Shown here piece after piece: positions 39,852 through 47,898 of a DNA stretch of 64,000 bases. The notes beneath the pieces were generated by a model. The model searched no databases, was not told the origin of the DNA, and saw nothing but the letters and a program-made list of their open reading frames with translations. The position numbers were made by a program, and so were the translations under genes. How positions within the stretch are numbered: the stretch's first letter is position 1; every line of letters starts with the position of its first letter. This DNA comes from [Borrelia] tanukii (GTDB taxonomy: Bacteria; Spirochaetota; Spirochaetia; Borreliales; Borreliaceae): contig NZ_CP124038.1 of assembly GCF_030436345.1 (NCBI RefSeq), positions 1 to 64,000 on the forward strand, read 5' to 3'.

Positions 39852-39899
39852 ATGAAATCAAAAGTATATGAATGTAAATCAAAACAAATTCAACCTTAA
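39852..39899 (+). other. Possible 15-codon leader ORF overlapping the cheR start
   Basis: ATG at 39852 opens a short frame (MKSKVYECKSKQIQP) that ends at 39899, inside cheR but in another frame. The only good ribosome-binding sequence of the region, AAAGGAG at 39844-39850, is 1 nt before this ATG and 17 nt before the cheR ATG, so neither spacing is ideal. It may be chance. Confidence 0.25.
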
Positions 39900-40719
39900 T
39901 ATAAATATAACCAAGGAAGAGCTTTTAAGGTTAATAAAAATAGTTTACAACAATTTTGGAATCAACCTCAGCGAAAAAAAAAAGATGCTTATTGAAAGTA
40001 GATTATCATCTCTTCTCAAAGTTAAAGGATTTAAAAATTTTACTGAATACATCAACTTTTTGGAAAAAAGCGCTGGAAACATTCAATTAATTGAACTAGT
40101 AGACAAAATATCAACAAATCACACCTATTTTTTCAGAGAATCTAAGCATTTTGATTTTTTAAATAACAAAATATTGCCCAAACTTGCTGAAAAAATAATA
40201 AAATCAGAAAATTCAGAAATTAGAATATGGTCAGCCGGCTGCTCAAGTGGCGAGGAGCCATATACAATTGCAATGATACTAAAAGAATACATGGAAAATA
40301 ATAAAGTAAATTTTAAAGTCAAAATATTAGCAACAGACATTTCAATTAGCGTACTACAAGAAGCTCGTGAAGGAATTTACCCTGAAGATCGTATAATAAA
40401 TTTGCCCAAATATTTAAAAACTAAATATTTAAATCGATTTAAAGACGATAAATTTCAAGTTAAAGAAACTTTAAAAAAAATGGTTCATTTTAAAAAATTA
40501 AATTTAATGGATGAGAAATTTCCATTTAGTAAAAAATTTGATCTAATATTTTGCAGAAATGTCATGATCTATTTTGATGAAAAAACTAGAAACGATCTTG
40601 CCAATAAATTCAACTCCTATCTGAAAAATGATTCCTATCTTTTAATTGGACATTCAGAAACAATCAGGGGAAACAAGAATCTTGAATACATAATGCCTGC
40701 TACTTATAAAAAGAATTAA
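39868..40719 (+). CDS. cheR: Chemotaxis protein methyltransferase CheR
   Basis: Methylates glutamates on chemoreceptors using S-adenosylmethionine. The 283-residue product has the N-terminal helical CheR_N domain (ESRLSSLLKVKGF), THTYFFRE-like NHTYFFRESKHF, and the SAM-binding WSAGCSSGEEPYTIAM. FDLIFCRNVMIYFDEKT and GHSETI complete the family pattern. By order it is BB0040, one of two CheR genes of B. burgdorferi. The start ATG 39868 is unusually far (17 nt) from the Shine-Dalgarno sequence. It is a single gene ending at a strong terminator. Confidence 0.94.
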   Translation: MNVNQNKFNLNINITKEELLRLIKIVYNNFGINLSEKKKMLIESRLSSLLKVKGFKNFTEYINFLEKSAGNIQLIELVDKISTNHTYFFRESKHFDFLNNKILPKLAEKIIKSENSEIRIWSAGCSSGEEPYTIAMILKEYMENNKVNFKVKILATDISISVLQEAREGIYPEDRIINLPKYLKTKYLNRFKDDKFQVKETLKKMVHFKKLNLMDEKFPFSKKFDLIFCRNVMIYFDEKTRNDLANKFNSYLKNDSYLLIGHSETIRGNKNLEYIMPATYKKN

Positions 40720-40743
40720 TGATCTGATCATTAATTCTTTTTA
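40711..40743 (+). terminator. Rho-independent terminator after cheR
   Basis: AAGAATTAATGA pairs with TCATTAATTCTT (12 bp) around a 5-nt loop, followed by TTTT. The left arm contains the cheR stop codon. The structure is nearly symmetric and could also serve the convergent phoU transcript. Confidence 0.8.
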
Positions 40744-40800
40744 TAATAAATTTTCTATTATATAAAATTTATTTGGCTTAAAAAGTCTAAAATATTGCCT

Positions 40801-41472
40801 CTAAGTTAAGTTTACTTTCTCGCCTATTCTAATAAAATAGAGCAATTCACCAATTGTTGCTACATGATCGCCTACTCTTTCTAAGAAACTATTTAAAAAT
40901 AATATATTTAAAAGATAATCCAAATTTTCAGGGTTTTTTTTCATTGCCTCAATAACAATACTTTTTTGCTTTGAAAATAACTTATCTATTATATTGTCAT
41001 ACTTAACTATCTTTAATATTTTAGTAAAATCTCCATCAAAATATGCGTCAAAAATATCAGACAACATCTCCTTAGCTGTATCGGCCATTTCTCTTAAAGG
41101 TTTAAAATACAGATTAAGAAAATCAAAATCACCCGAATCTGATTCAAGAAGAAGAACAACTCTTACAATCTTAGTAGCATGGTCTGCAATCCTTTCAAGA
41201 GAACTTATTATTTTAATAATTGCTAAAATTTCTCTAAGTTCTGTAGCAACAGGATGCTCAGTAGCAATTATTCTTCCGCATAAATCCTCAATATCGTATT
41301 GATAATCATCTATTATTTTCTCATCCTCATTAATTATTTTTTTAGCTAAACTTTTATCTTTAGATTCTAAAGCTATTAAAGAGTCCTCTATAATTTTAAG
41401 CACACATTCTTTCATATCCCAAAGATAATCTTTTATTATTTCAAGTTGTTTAGTAAGCCTTCTCCGTATCAT
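40801..41472 (-). CDS. phoU: PhoU-family phosphate regulator
   Basis: A dimeric helical protein that damps phosphate uptake through Pst transport and, where present, PhoR signalling. The 223-residue product shows two three-helix PhoU repeats: LWDMKECVLKIIEDSLIAL followed by ISSLERIADHATKIVRVVL, and MADTAKEMLSDIFDAY followed by NSFLERVGDHVATIGELLYF. The ER.(A/G)DH metal-binding motif occurs in both. It is the last gene of a minus-strand run beginning with SMC. No pst genes are adjacent. Confidence 0.92.
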   Translation of the reverse strand: MIRRRLTKQLEIIKDYLWDMKECVLKIIEDSLIALESKDKSLAKKIINEDEKIIDDYQYDIEDLCGRIIATEHPVATELREILAIIKIISSLERIADHATKIVRVVLLLESDSGDFDFLNLYFKPLREMADTAKEMLSDIFDAYFDGDFTKILKIVKYDNIIDKLFSKQKSIVIEAMKKNPENLDYLLNILFLNSFLERVGDHVATIGELLYFIRIGEKVNLT

Positions 41473-41484
41473 ATATCATTTCTC

Positions 41485-42516
41485 CTAAAAAAACCGCTTT
41501 AAAAATAAATATCTTATCTTGGCTTTCTCATAATAATCACTAAAAGGGTAATTATCAATGACCAATTTATAATAATACAAAGCCTTTAAAAAATTTTTAT
41601 GTTTACTCTCAGATTCATAAAGCTTTCCCAAAAAATAACTATATTTATCTGAAAAGCTTGAATTAATATACTTGGGAAAGTACAAAGAACTAAAATTAAA
41701 AGCAAACTCATACTCTCCCACTATTACTAAAAATTCAAAAATATTAAGATAAATACTCTCAGAAAAATCAATATTCTTTTCAACCAAATACCTAGTATCC
41801 TCTAAGACTTCTTCTTTAATATTTAACTCTATACCAAGCTTAATTAGATCAAAAACAATGCTTTGAAAGCATCTGCTCTTCAATTTCAAATAATTTTCAT
41901 AAGATTTCAAATAATCCCTATTTTTATAATAAATTTCCGCCTTCAATAAAATATATTTATCATCATTAAAATTATACTTATTAAGCAAATCTATTGCTCC
42001 TTTGTAATCATTTATGTAAGATAAATTTAAAGCCCTGGTAATAACCTCTAAAGGGGTTACACTAATATTATCTCCTCCAAGTTCAAGATTATTATTACCT
42101 TCAATATCCTTGCCTTCCTCAGAGCCACCACCATATGAAATTTCAACTTCAGGCTTCTTTGTAATTTTCAAGATAATTATTTTATTAAATTCAACGGAAT
42201 CTTTAACATTTTGGTAGTTGAAAATCAACTTAATTTTGCCTTCCTTTTTAAAAGTTTGAAAAGCAAAAACAGCCCCGTTCTCATAAGATTCTCCAATCAA
42301 CTTAATAAAAGCATCATTTTCATTGCTTTTGATATAAATCCAAGACTCATCTTTAAAAAAAAGATTGAACTTTGAATTAGTATTTACATTAATATCTACT
42401 TCTCTACTGCTAAAATCAAGCTCATATGAATCACCTTGACTTATAAAAGCTGGCTCAGGACAAACTTCAAAAACAACAAATAGCAAACTTATATAAATCA
42501 AACATTTTTTAATCAT
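41485..42516 (-). CDS. Hypothetical secreted TPR-like protein
   Basis: The 343-residue protein has a signal peptide (about 1-22, MIKKCLIYISLLFVVFEVCP). A beta-rich N-terminal half (about 25-125) is followed by an acidic linker and a helical C-terminal half with tetratricopeptide-like repeats (AIDLLNKYNFNDDKYILLKAEIYYK and ALYYYKLVIDNYPFSDYYEKA, each shortened here to their cores). A periplasmic scaffolding role is likely but not shown. Its start overlaps the previous gene in ATGA, and phoU follows 12 nt later. Confidence 0.65.
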   Translation of the reverse strand: MIKKCLIYISLLFVVFEVCPEPAFISQGDSYELDFSSREVDINVNTNSKFNLFFKDESWIYIKSNENDAFIKLIGESYENGAVFAFQTFKKEGKIKLIFNYQNVKDSVEFNKIIILKITKKPEVEISYGGGSEEGKDIEGNNNLELGGDNISVTPLEVITRALNLSYINDYKGAIDLLNKYNFNDDKYILLKAEIYYKNRDYLKSYENYLKLKSRCFQSIVFDLIKLGIELNIKEEVLEDTRYLVEKNIDFSESIYLNIFEFLVIVGEYEFAFNFSSLYFPKYINSSFSDKYSYFLGKLYESESKHKNFLKALYYYKLVIDNYPFSDYYEKAKIRYLFLKRFF

Positions 42517-42914
42517 TTGGAAATTTCTAAAATCTTATCTATTAATTTTTCATTCTCCTTCTCAATATCAATGTTAAATAAATTTTCCTTTTTAATCCAA
42601 AGATCCTTGAAAAAATTCTCATCAAGAAATTTATTTTTAATCAACCCATCAACAACTAAATTTTTATTTAAATCTTCATTTAAAAAATCAGGCCTTGGAA
42701 TAAAAAAATCATCCATATTCAGACATTCATTTAAATCAAAATAAAAATCTTCCATATCAACTAATTTAACCTTAGCGTCTAAATTGTCTTCAACAGACTT
42801 TTGAGATTTCTCTAACATTTGCATTGAATAGAAATAAGTAATACCGGAAACAATAAAAATTAAAAATATTAAAATTAAAAAATATTTTCTAAAACTAAAC
42901 TTTCTATCTTGCAC
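42513..42914 (-). CDS. Hypothetical single-pass membrane protein
   Basis: Not recognised. The 133-residue product has a basic start (MQDRKFSFRKY), one transmembrane helix (about 11-29), and an acidic, Asp/Asn/Phe-rich periplasmic tail with no cysteine or known motif. The gene lies between SMC (25 nt upstream) and the secreted TPR-like gene, which it overlaps by 4 nt, so it is a middle member of that operon. A partner of the TPR-like protein in the envelope is a plausible inference. Confidence 0.6.
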   Translation of the reverse strand: MQDRKFSFRKYFLILIFLIFIVSGITYFYSMQMLEKSQKSVEDNLDAKVKLVDMEDFYFDLNECLNMDDFFIPRPDFLNEDLNKNLVVDGLIKNKFLDENFFKDLWIKKENLFNIDIEKENEKLIDKILEISK

Positions 42915-42939
42915 GTTAATTTCCTTAAATCTAACTTAA

Positions 42940-45387
42940 TTATATATTAAACACCTTACTTTCACCATTATCAAGTGTAATGCCTATCAAATTTTCACCA
43001 CCCTCAGAAACATACACATTATGAGTTATTACTAATAGTTGAATTTTTTTTCCTAATTCTTTTAAAAGTAAAGCAAGTTTTTTGCTATTCTCAAAATCAA
43101 GAGCTGCATCTATTTCATCAAGCATACAAAAACAAGCGGGAGAATAATAATAAAGTGCAAATAAAAAAGCCATACTAACCAAAGTACTCTCGCCCCCTGA
43201 AAGCATATTATTGTTTTTGACAAATTTGTTTGAAAAATTTATTCTAATCTCAACATTATCGGTATTTTCATTATAAAAAAGAATGGCGGTTCCTTTGAAA
43301 ATTTTTTTAAAAAAGTAAGAAAAATTTTTATTAATCTCATCAAATGATTCTCTAAATTTTTTATAAATCTCATTTTTTATTTTTTTTTGAAGCTTTTGTA
43401 ATGAATGTTTTGAAAGCTTTAAATCTTCTACTTGTAAACTTACTTTTTCAAAACGATCCTTAGTTTCATCAAATTCTTTATCAATATTGAAAAATACATA
43501 ATCACCTAGATTGATTGCACTGATTTCTTTGTGCAATAGATCTCTGCTTGCAAGATCCTCTTCTAATTCAAATTTAGCAGACATTGCATTAGAAATGTTA
43601 AAACTTTCTATTTCGTCCTTAATACCTACATTAGAGTTCAAAAGAAATTCGTACTCTGTCTGTTTTTTTATATATTCATAATAATTAGTTTTTTTGAAAT
43701 CATTTAAAAAAACTAAAGAACTCAAATCTTTCTCCTTAGAAGGCTCATTGCTGAATTTTGAAGCACCAATAAGATTGCTTAATTTAAGTTGAACATCACT
43801 CTTTTCTAAATTTAAATTTTCAAGCTTTGAATACAAATCTTTAAGCTCTTCATCAAGACTATTCTTCGATTCAAATAAAAATTCCAAATTACCATCTATA
43901 AGTTTGATTTCGTCCAAATTTTTAAATTTAGAAAGCTCTATATACTCAAGCTCTCCTAATACATCATTTAATTGAAGGGTCTTTTCTTCGATTAATCTCT
44001 CAATATTTGTTATTTCTTTAGCAAAATTTGTTTTTAAAGCATTTTTTTCGAGCAAAAATTTTTTCAAATTAACATTTTGATCAAAAATAGGTTCAATTTT
44101 ATCCTTCAATAAAGCCAAAAGATTCTCATCTTTACTTATGTATTTAACTAAATTTACCCTAATCTCTTTAATATATTTTATGCTCAATGATTCCTCAAAA
44201 AGCTTAAGGGAGTCTAATATATTCTCTTTTAATAAAACAAGCTCTTCTGATTTTGCACTCTTTAATATAGATAAAATTAAATCAACAAGTTCAAAAAAAC
44301 TTTTAGTATATCTATTAATCTCGTCACTTAAAGAAAAAAATTCATTTTTCTTTTCTTTAAGCAAACCATTTAATTGATATAAATCACTATTTATAGAATT
44401 TTTTTTCTCCTCAGACTTAGATTTACTCTTGACAAACTTATCTTCCAAATTTATCTTTATCGTCTTTTCTTGCTCTAATTTTTGAATCTTAATCTCCAGT
44501 CCAAGAATTTTAGATTTCGTTAGCTCAAGACCCTTTTCTAATGCTTGAATATTATTAACAATATTTTTTTCTCTAAATGAATAAAATTCTAATTTTTCTT
44601 TAAAACTAGAAGACAAAAATTTACTCAAACCATCTAAATTTAATTTGCTTTTCAAAACATTAAGATCAAAATTAATATTGAAAAGCTTTTTTAATGTTAT
44701 TGTTTTTTCTAAAGATTTTAATTTTTTACTTAAATCTTGATGTTTTTTTCTCAAAAGGTAAGCATTTTTTATGTTATCGTACTTTTGCCTTAAATTTTCT
44801 TGTAGAGTCAACAAAGATGATAAATTTTGATTAGATTGCTTAAAATTTTTCAGAGCCTCTTCTTCTTCAATTTTTAAAACATCTATTCCACTTGCTTGTT
44901 CAATTAAGGATTTGAGATTTACATTTCTCCCCAAAGAAATGTCTTCAACTTTACCTTGAGTTATAAACATATAGGGCGAGTTTTTAAACTGGAACCTATT
45001 CAAAAGTCTATTATAATCTTGAAAATTTAAAATTTTATTATTAAAATAATATTCGCTTGAACCGTCCTTATAAAGGCGCCTACGAATATAAAAATTATCT
45101 CCAAATTCTCCTAAAGTTGATTTTTTATCATTAATATTACTAAAAAAAAGAGTTATTTCTGCAAAATTTGATTTTCCTAATTTTGAAACAGAAATTAAAT
45201 CAGAAATATCTTCAACCCTTAAAAATTTTAAATTATCTTCTCCCATACAAAAACGAACAGCATCAATAAGATTACTCTTCCCACATCCATTAGGACCCAC
45301 AATAAAACTTAAATTTTCACTTATTTCTAACTCTTGCCTATTTAAAAAAGATTTAAACCCAAAGAGTATTATTTTTTTTAAAACCAA
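42940..45387 (-). CDS. smc: Short SMC-type chromosome-condensation ATPase
   Basis: The product of about 815 residues has ABC-type head motifs at both ends: Walker A GPNGCGKSN (31-39), Q-loop area MFITQGKVEDI, signature LSGGEST near 729, Walker B CMLDEID near 760 and VITHN. Between them are coiled-coil segments. Bacterial SMC is normally about 1,150-1,200 residues; here the arms are much shorter and no clear Gly-rich hinge is visible. No ATG exists near the start; a TTG at 45387 has GGGAG 5 nt upstream and gives MVLKKIILFGFKSF, preferred over TTG 45399. It heads an operon ending in phoU. Confidence 0.88.
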   Translation of the reverse strand: MVLKKIILFGFKSFLNRQELEISENLSFIVGPNGCGKSNLIDAVRFCMGEDNLKFLRVEDISDLISVSKLGKSNFAEITLFFSNINDKKSTLGEFGDNFYIRRRLYKDGSSEYYFNNKILNFQDYNRLLNRFQFKNSPYMFITQGKVEDISLGRNVNLKSLIEQASGIDVLKIEEEEALKNFKQSNQNLSSLLTLQENLRQKYDNIKNAYLLRKKHQDLSKKLKSLEKTITLKKLFNINFDLNVLKSKLNLDGLSKFLSSSFKEKLEFYSFREKNIVNNIQALEKGLELTKSKILGLEIKIQKLEQEKTIKINLEDKFVKSKSKSEEKKNSINSDLYQLNGLLKEKKNEFFSLSDEINRYTKSFFELVDLILSILKSAKSEELVLLKENILDSLKLFEESLSIKYIKEIRVNLVKYISKDENLLALLKDKIEPIFDQNVNLKKFLLEKNALKTNFAKEITNIERLIEEKTLQLNDVLGELEYIELSKFKNLDEIKLIDGNLEFLFESKNSLDEELKDLYSKLENLNLEKSDVQLKLSNLIGASKFSNEPSKEKDLSSLVFLNDFKKTNYYEYIKKQTEYEFLLNSNVGIKDEIESFNISNAMSAKFELEEDLASRDLLHKEISAINLGDYVFFNIDKEFDETKDRFEKVSLQVEDLKLSKHSLQKLQKKIKNEIYKKFRESFDEINKNFSYFFKKIFKGTAILFYNENTDNVEIRINFSNKFVKNNNMLSGGESTLVSMAFLFALYYYSPACFCMLDEIDAALDFENSKKLALLLKELGKKIQLLVITHNVYVSEGGENLIGITLDNGESKVFNI

Positions 45388-45473
45388 ACCAACTCCCAAT
45401 TAAAAACCAATTACTGATAAATCTATAATTTCATATTATAATAAATAAAAATATTTTTATGAAAAGGCACATT

Positions 45474-46019
45474 ATGATTTGCGGAATAGATGAAGTTGGA
45501 AGGGGTTGTATTTTTGGACCTATTCTAAGCGCTGCTGTAGTTTTCAAAAAAAAACCTAACTTTGTAAAAGAATTGGATGATTCTAAAAAACTAAAAAAAG
45601 AAAAAAGAGAATACCTGTCCTCATTAATACTTGAAAACTCATATTATGCATTCGCTGAGATTTCAAATATAACAATAGAAAAAATAAATATTCACAACGC
45701 ATCTCTTCTTGCAATGCAAACTGCATACGAAAACCTAAAATTAAATTGCGACTTAGTATTTGTAGATGGCAAATTCGTCCCAAAAATAACAGCAAAAACT
45801 GTTAAAGCAATAATTAAAGGGGATTCAATAATAGACGAAATAAAAGCTGCTTCAATTATTGCTAAAGTCAAAAGAGATAAACTGATGGATGAATACGATA
45901 AAATTTATCCACTATATTTACTCAAAAAAAATAAAGGATACCCCACAAAAGAACATAAAAATGCAATAAAGAAATATGGGGTTTTAAGCCTTCATCGAAA
46001 AAATTTTAAACTAATTTAA
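45474..46019 (+). CDS. rnhB: Ribonuclease HII
   Basis: Cleaves RNA in RNA-DNA hybrids and removes single ribonucleotides from DNA. The 181-residue product starts MICGIDEVGRGCIFGPILSAAV, in which the Asp-Glu pair is catalytic. It has the ELDDSKKL segment, VDGKF, and the second acidic site GDSIIDEIKAASIIAKV. ATG 45474 has AAAAGG 6 nt upstream and gives the typical N-terminus; ATG 45459 would add five residues without such a site. It is a single plus-strand gene, divergent from SMC and convergent with bpuR. Confidence 0.94.
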   Translation: MICGIDEVGRGCIFGPILSAAVVFKKKPNFVKELDDSKKLKKEKREYLSSLILENSYYAFAEISNITIEKINIHNASLLAMQTAYENLKLNCDLVFVDGKFVPKITAKTVKAIIKGDSIIDEIKAASIIAKVKRDKLMDEYDKIYPLYLLKKNKGYPTKEHKNAIKKYGVLSLHRKNFKLI

Positions 46020-46030
46020 AAAAATAAAAA

Positions 46031-46399
46031 TTAATAATCCTTCTTTTTAAATCGCCCGCCTGACAAATAAGATTTCTTCTGAAATCTAGAATCGTCTAAT
46101 TTAGATCTCTCTCCATATTCCTCATACCCCTTATTATGCCTTGCAGAAGAACCGCTAGATCCTGTAGACACTTTCTGCTTAATAACCGCTATTGCCTTAA
46201 GCAAATTGGATTCAAACTCGCTTATATTTTCTTCATATACAAAAATAGAATGTCTTTCAAAATCTCCACTTGGACTTCTTTTGCTCTCCACAATATTTAA
46301 AAAATAATCCCCTTTTCTATTTTCCTTGACATTAAAAAAATAAGTTCTCTCAGACTCTGTAAACAGTTTCTCAGAGTATACTTCCCCTCTCTCTCCCAT
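46031..46399 (-). CDS. bpuR: PUR-domain DNA/RNA-binding regulator BpuR
   Basis: A small nucleic-acid-binding protein of Borrelia (BB0047) that binds DNA and RNA and affects expression of several genes. The 122-residue product has a PUR-alpha-type domain (about 8-80: [25 protein letters not shown] in part, then LNIVESK and [14 protein letters not shown]) and a flexible basic Gly/Ser tail ([15 protein letters not shown]...FKKKDY). ATG 46399 has GGAGG 6 nt upstream; a GTG 15 nt earlier is not needed. A small hairpin and a repeated TTGTACTT lie in its leader, possible autoregulatory sites. Confidence 0.92.
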   Translation of the reverse strand: MGERGEVYSEKLFTESERTYFFNVKENRKGDYFLNIVESKRSPSGDFERHSIFVYEENISEFESNLLKAIAVIKQKVSTGSSGSSARHNKGYEEYGERSKLDDSRFQKKSYLSGGRFKKKDY

Positions 46400-46413
46400 C
46401 AATTTCCTCCACA

Positions 46414-46458
46414 CAAGTTTTTGTACTTGACTACATTTAAGTTAAATTAATTGTACTT
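46414..46458 (-). promoter_or_regulatory. bpuR leader: hairpin and direct repeat
   Basis: In the bpuR message, CAAGT and ACTTG (genomic 46414-46429) can pair around a 6-nt loop just upstream of the Shine-Dalgarno sequence at 46406-46410. The octamer TTGTACTT occurs at 46421-46428 and again at 46451-46458, exactly 30 bp apart. BpuR is known to bind nucleic acid and may act on its own message; the sites are inferred. Confidence 0.4.
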
Positions 46459-46507
46459 ATTTAAAAAAAAAATTGCTAGCCAAAAATAACATTGCAATAA
46501 AATCTTA

Positions 46508-46536
46508 TTGACATAAATTGATTTTTTTTATATAAG
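46508..46536 (+). promoter_or_regulatory. Promoter of tRNA-Gly
   Basis: TTGACA at 46508-46513 and TATAAG at 46531-46536 are separated by 17 nt, and the tRNA begins 14 nt after the -10 box. This is one of the closest matches to the sigma-70 consensus in the window. Confidence 0.75.
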
Positions 46537-46550
46537 TAAAGTATTGTTTT

Positions 46551-46622
46551 GCGTCCTTCGTATAATGGCTATTACCTTAGCCTTCCAAGCTAATGATGTC
46601 GGTTCGATTCCGATAGGACGCT
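46551..46622 (+). tRNA. tRNA-Gly (anticodon UCC)
   Basis: A complete cloverleaf. The acceptor arms GCGTCCT and AGGACGC pair over 7 bp, the anticodon stem TTAGC/GCTAA encloses CTTCCAA with anticodon TCC, and the T arm contains GGTTCGATTCC. The discriminator base is T and CCA is not encoded. It is the only tRNA in the window. Confidence 0.96.
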
Positions 46623-46635
46623 TTAAATAATTATA

Positions 46636-46670
46636 CAATTTCTAAATTTAGCAATGCTTTTTAGAAATTG
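46636..46670. terminator. Hairpin between tRNA-Gly and tmRNA
   Basis: CAATTTCTAAA (46636-46646) and TTTAGAAATTG (46660-46670) are perfect 11-bp arms around a 13-nt loop. The hairpin lies 13 nt after the tRNA and 31 nt beyond the tmRNA 3' end on the other strand. There is no long T run on either side, so it may act as a bidirectional stop or processing signal. Confidence 0.55.
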
Positions 46671-46701
46671 CACTTAAAGACAATCAAAAGAATAAAATAA
46701 A

Positions 46702-47060
46702 TGGAGATGGCGGGAATTGAACCCGCGTCCTAAAAACAATACTATAGGCTTCTACAAGCTTATCTAGTATTTTATTAAGCAATATGGTTTGGAAATACTA
46801 GCAAACCGCCAAATTGCTCTCAAGTATAAAAGTCCCTAAAAATCAACTTGAAAATATTTTTAAGCAAGCTTTGATGTCGAAAAGAGTATAAGTGAATCTC
46901 AAAGCCAAATTCAACAAAACTCTCTGCTAACTTAAGCAGCCATTACAAGGTTTGAGCTTGTAAAGTTATTATTTTTTGCATTTATTTTAGAAGTTTTAAG
47001 AGATTCCCTCTGCCTGCAACTTATAATATTAGCATTTTCAGTCAAATCCAAAACATCCCC
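46702..47060 (-). ncRNA. ssrA: Transfer-messenger RNA (tmRNA)
   Basis: Rescues stalled ribosomes together with SmpB. The 359-nt RNA begins GGGGATG, which pairs with CATCTCC at its 3' end (46703-46709), and has the T arm with GGTTCAATTCC. The discriminator is A, with CCA added later. The internal tag frame runs from 46979 to 46932: resume codon GCA, then a 15-residue tag AKNNNFTSSNLVMAA and stop TAA. The hydrophobic LVMAA ending is a typical protease-recognition tail. Together with the tRNA and hairpin it accounts for most of the 776-bp stretch between bpuR and the next gene; no protein gene is seen there. Confidence 0.97.
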
Positions 47061-47112
47061 CCATGTACATCAATTTTATCATAGCTTCAAGCAAACAACA
47101 ATACTACCCTAT

Positions 47113-47141
47113 TTGCAAAAACTAAGCTAAAATTTTATAAT
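47113..47141 (+). promoter_or_regulatory. Promoter of the YhhQ-like gene pair
   Basis: TTGCAA at 47113-47118 and TATAAT at 47136-47141 are 17 nt apart. Transcription would start near 47149, leaving about 27 nt of leader that includes AAAGAG before the ATG at 47176. Confidence 0.65.
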
Positions 47142-47175
47142 AGTAAATCCAATATTACTACTAAAAGAGAATTTT

Positions 47176-47850
47176 ATGTTTAATGAAATTTTATGGTTTG
47201 CCATGCTAATTACTACTTATTCATTTTTGATTATTATCTTCCTTTTTTTTAAAAAAAACGGATTATTTGCGTGGGTTGCAGTAGCAATTATTATATCAAA
47301 CATTCAAGTTTTAAAACAAATTACAATATTCGGACTTAATGCTACATTGGGCAACATTATTTATGCATCATCATATATTGCAACAGATATTCTCTCAGAA
47401 TTTTACGGAAAAAAAATTTCAAAAAAAGCAGTTTATATTGGGTTTATCAGCTTCATTGTCTTTGCAGTATTAACAAATGCCCAAATTCACTTTATGTCAA
47501 ATAGAACTCAAGAAAATTTTAAAAGTTTAGAAAACATTTTCTCTTCAATACCAGCTTTACTATTAGCCTCTCTTGTTGCATACCTAGTATCCCAATTAAA
47601 CGATGTATACCTATACCAATTCATTAAAAAAAAATTCCCCAAGTTCTTATTTTTTAGAACCAATGGATCTACGCTAATAAGTGGCTTAATAGATACAATA
47701 ATTTTTGTAAGCATAGCAACCTATTTTAAAGTATTTCCAAAGCAAGCTTTTATAGATATAGTAATTTCCACATACATGATTAAAGGTTTAGCGGGAATTT
47801 TAGGAACACCTTTTATATATTTTGCAAAATATATAAAGCTTCAAAAATAA
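47176..47850 (+). CDS. YhhQ/VUT-family membrane protein (queuosine precursor transporter)
   Basis: Polytopic inner-membrane protein of 224 residues with about six hydrophobic helices. Characteristic segments are IATDILSEFYGKKISKKA (D71 and E75), LVSQLNDVYLYQF (Q140, D143) and FFRTNGSTLISGLIDT (R161, D173). YhhQ proteins import preQ0/preQ1 or related bases for queuosine tRNA modification; queA is present about 26 kb away in this window, which fits salvage rather than synthesis. A second, divergent family member follows 48 nt later. Substrate assignment is inferred from the family. Confidence 0.8.
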   Translation: MFNEILWFAMLITTYSFLIIIFLFFKKNGLFAWVAVAIIISNIQVLKQITIFGLNATLGNIIYASSYIATDILSEFYGKKISKKAVYIGFISFIVFAVLTNAQIHFMSNRTQENFKSLENIFSSIPALLLASLVAYLVSQLNDVYLYQFIKKKFPKFLFFRTNGSTLISGLIDTIIFVSIATYFKVFPKQAFIDIVISTYMIKGLAGILGTPFIYFAKYIKLQK

Positions 47851-47898
47851 AAAAGTTTAACTTTATCTAAAATAATTAATTTGGTACAATTAAATGCT

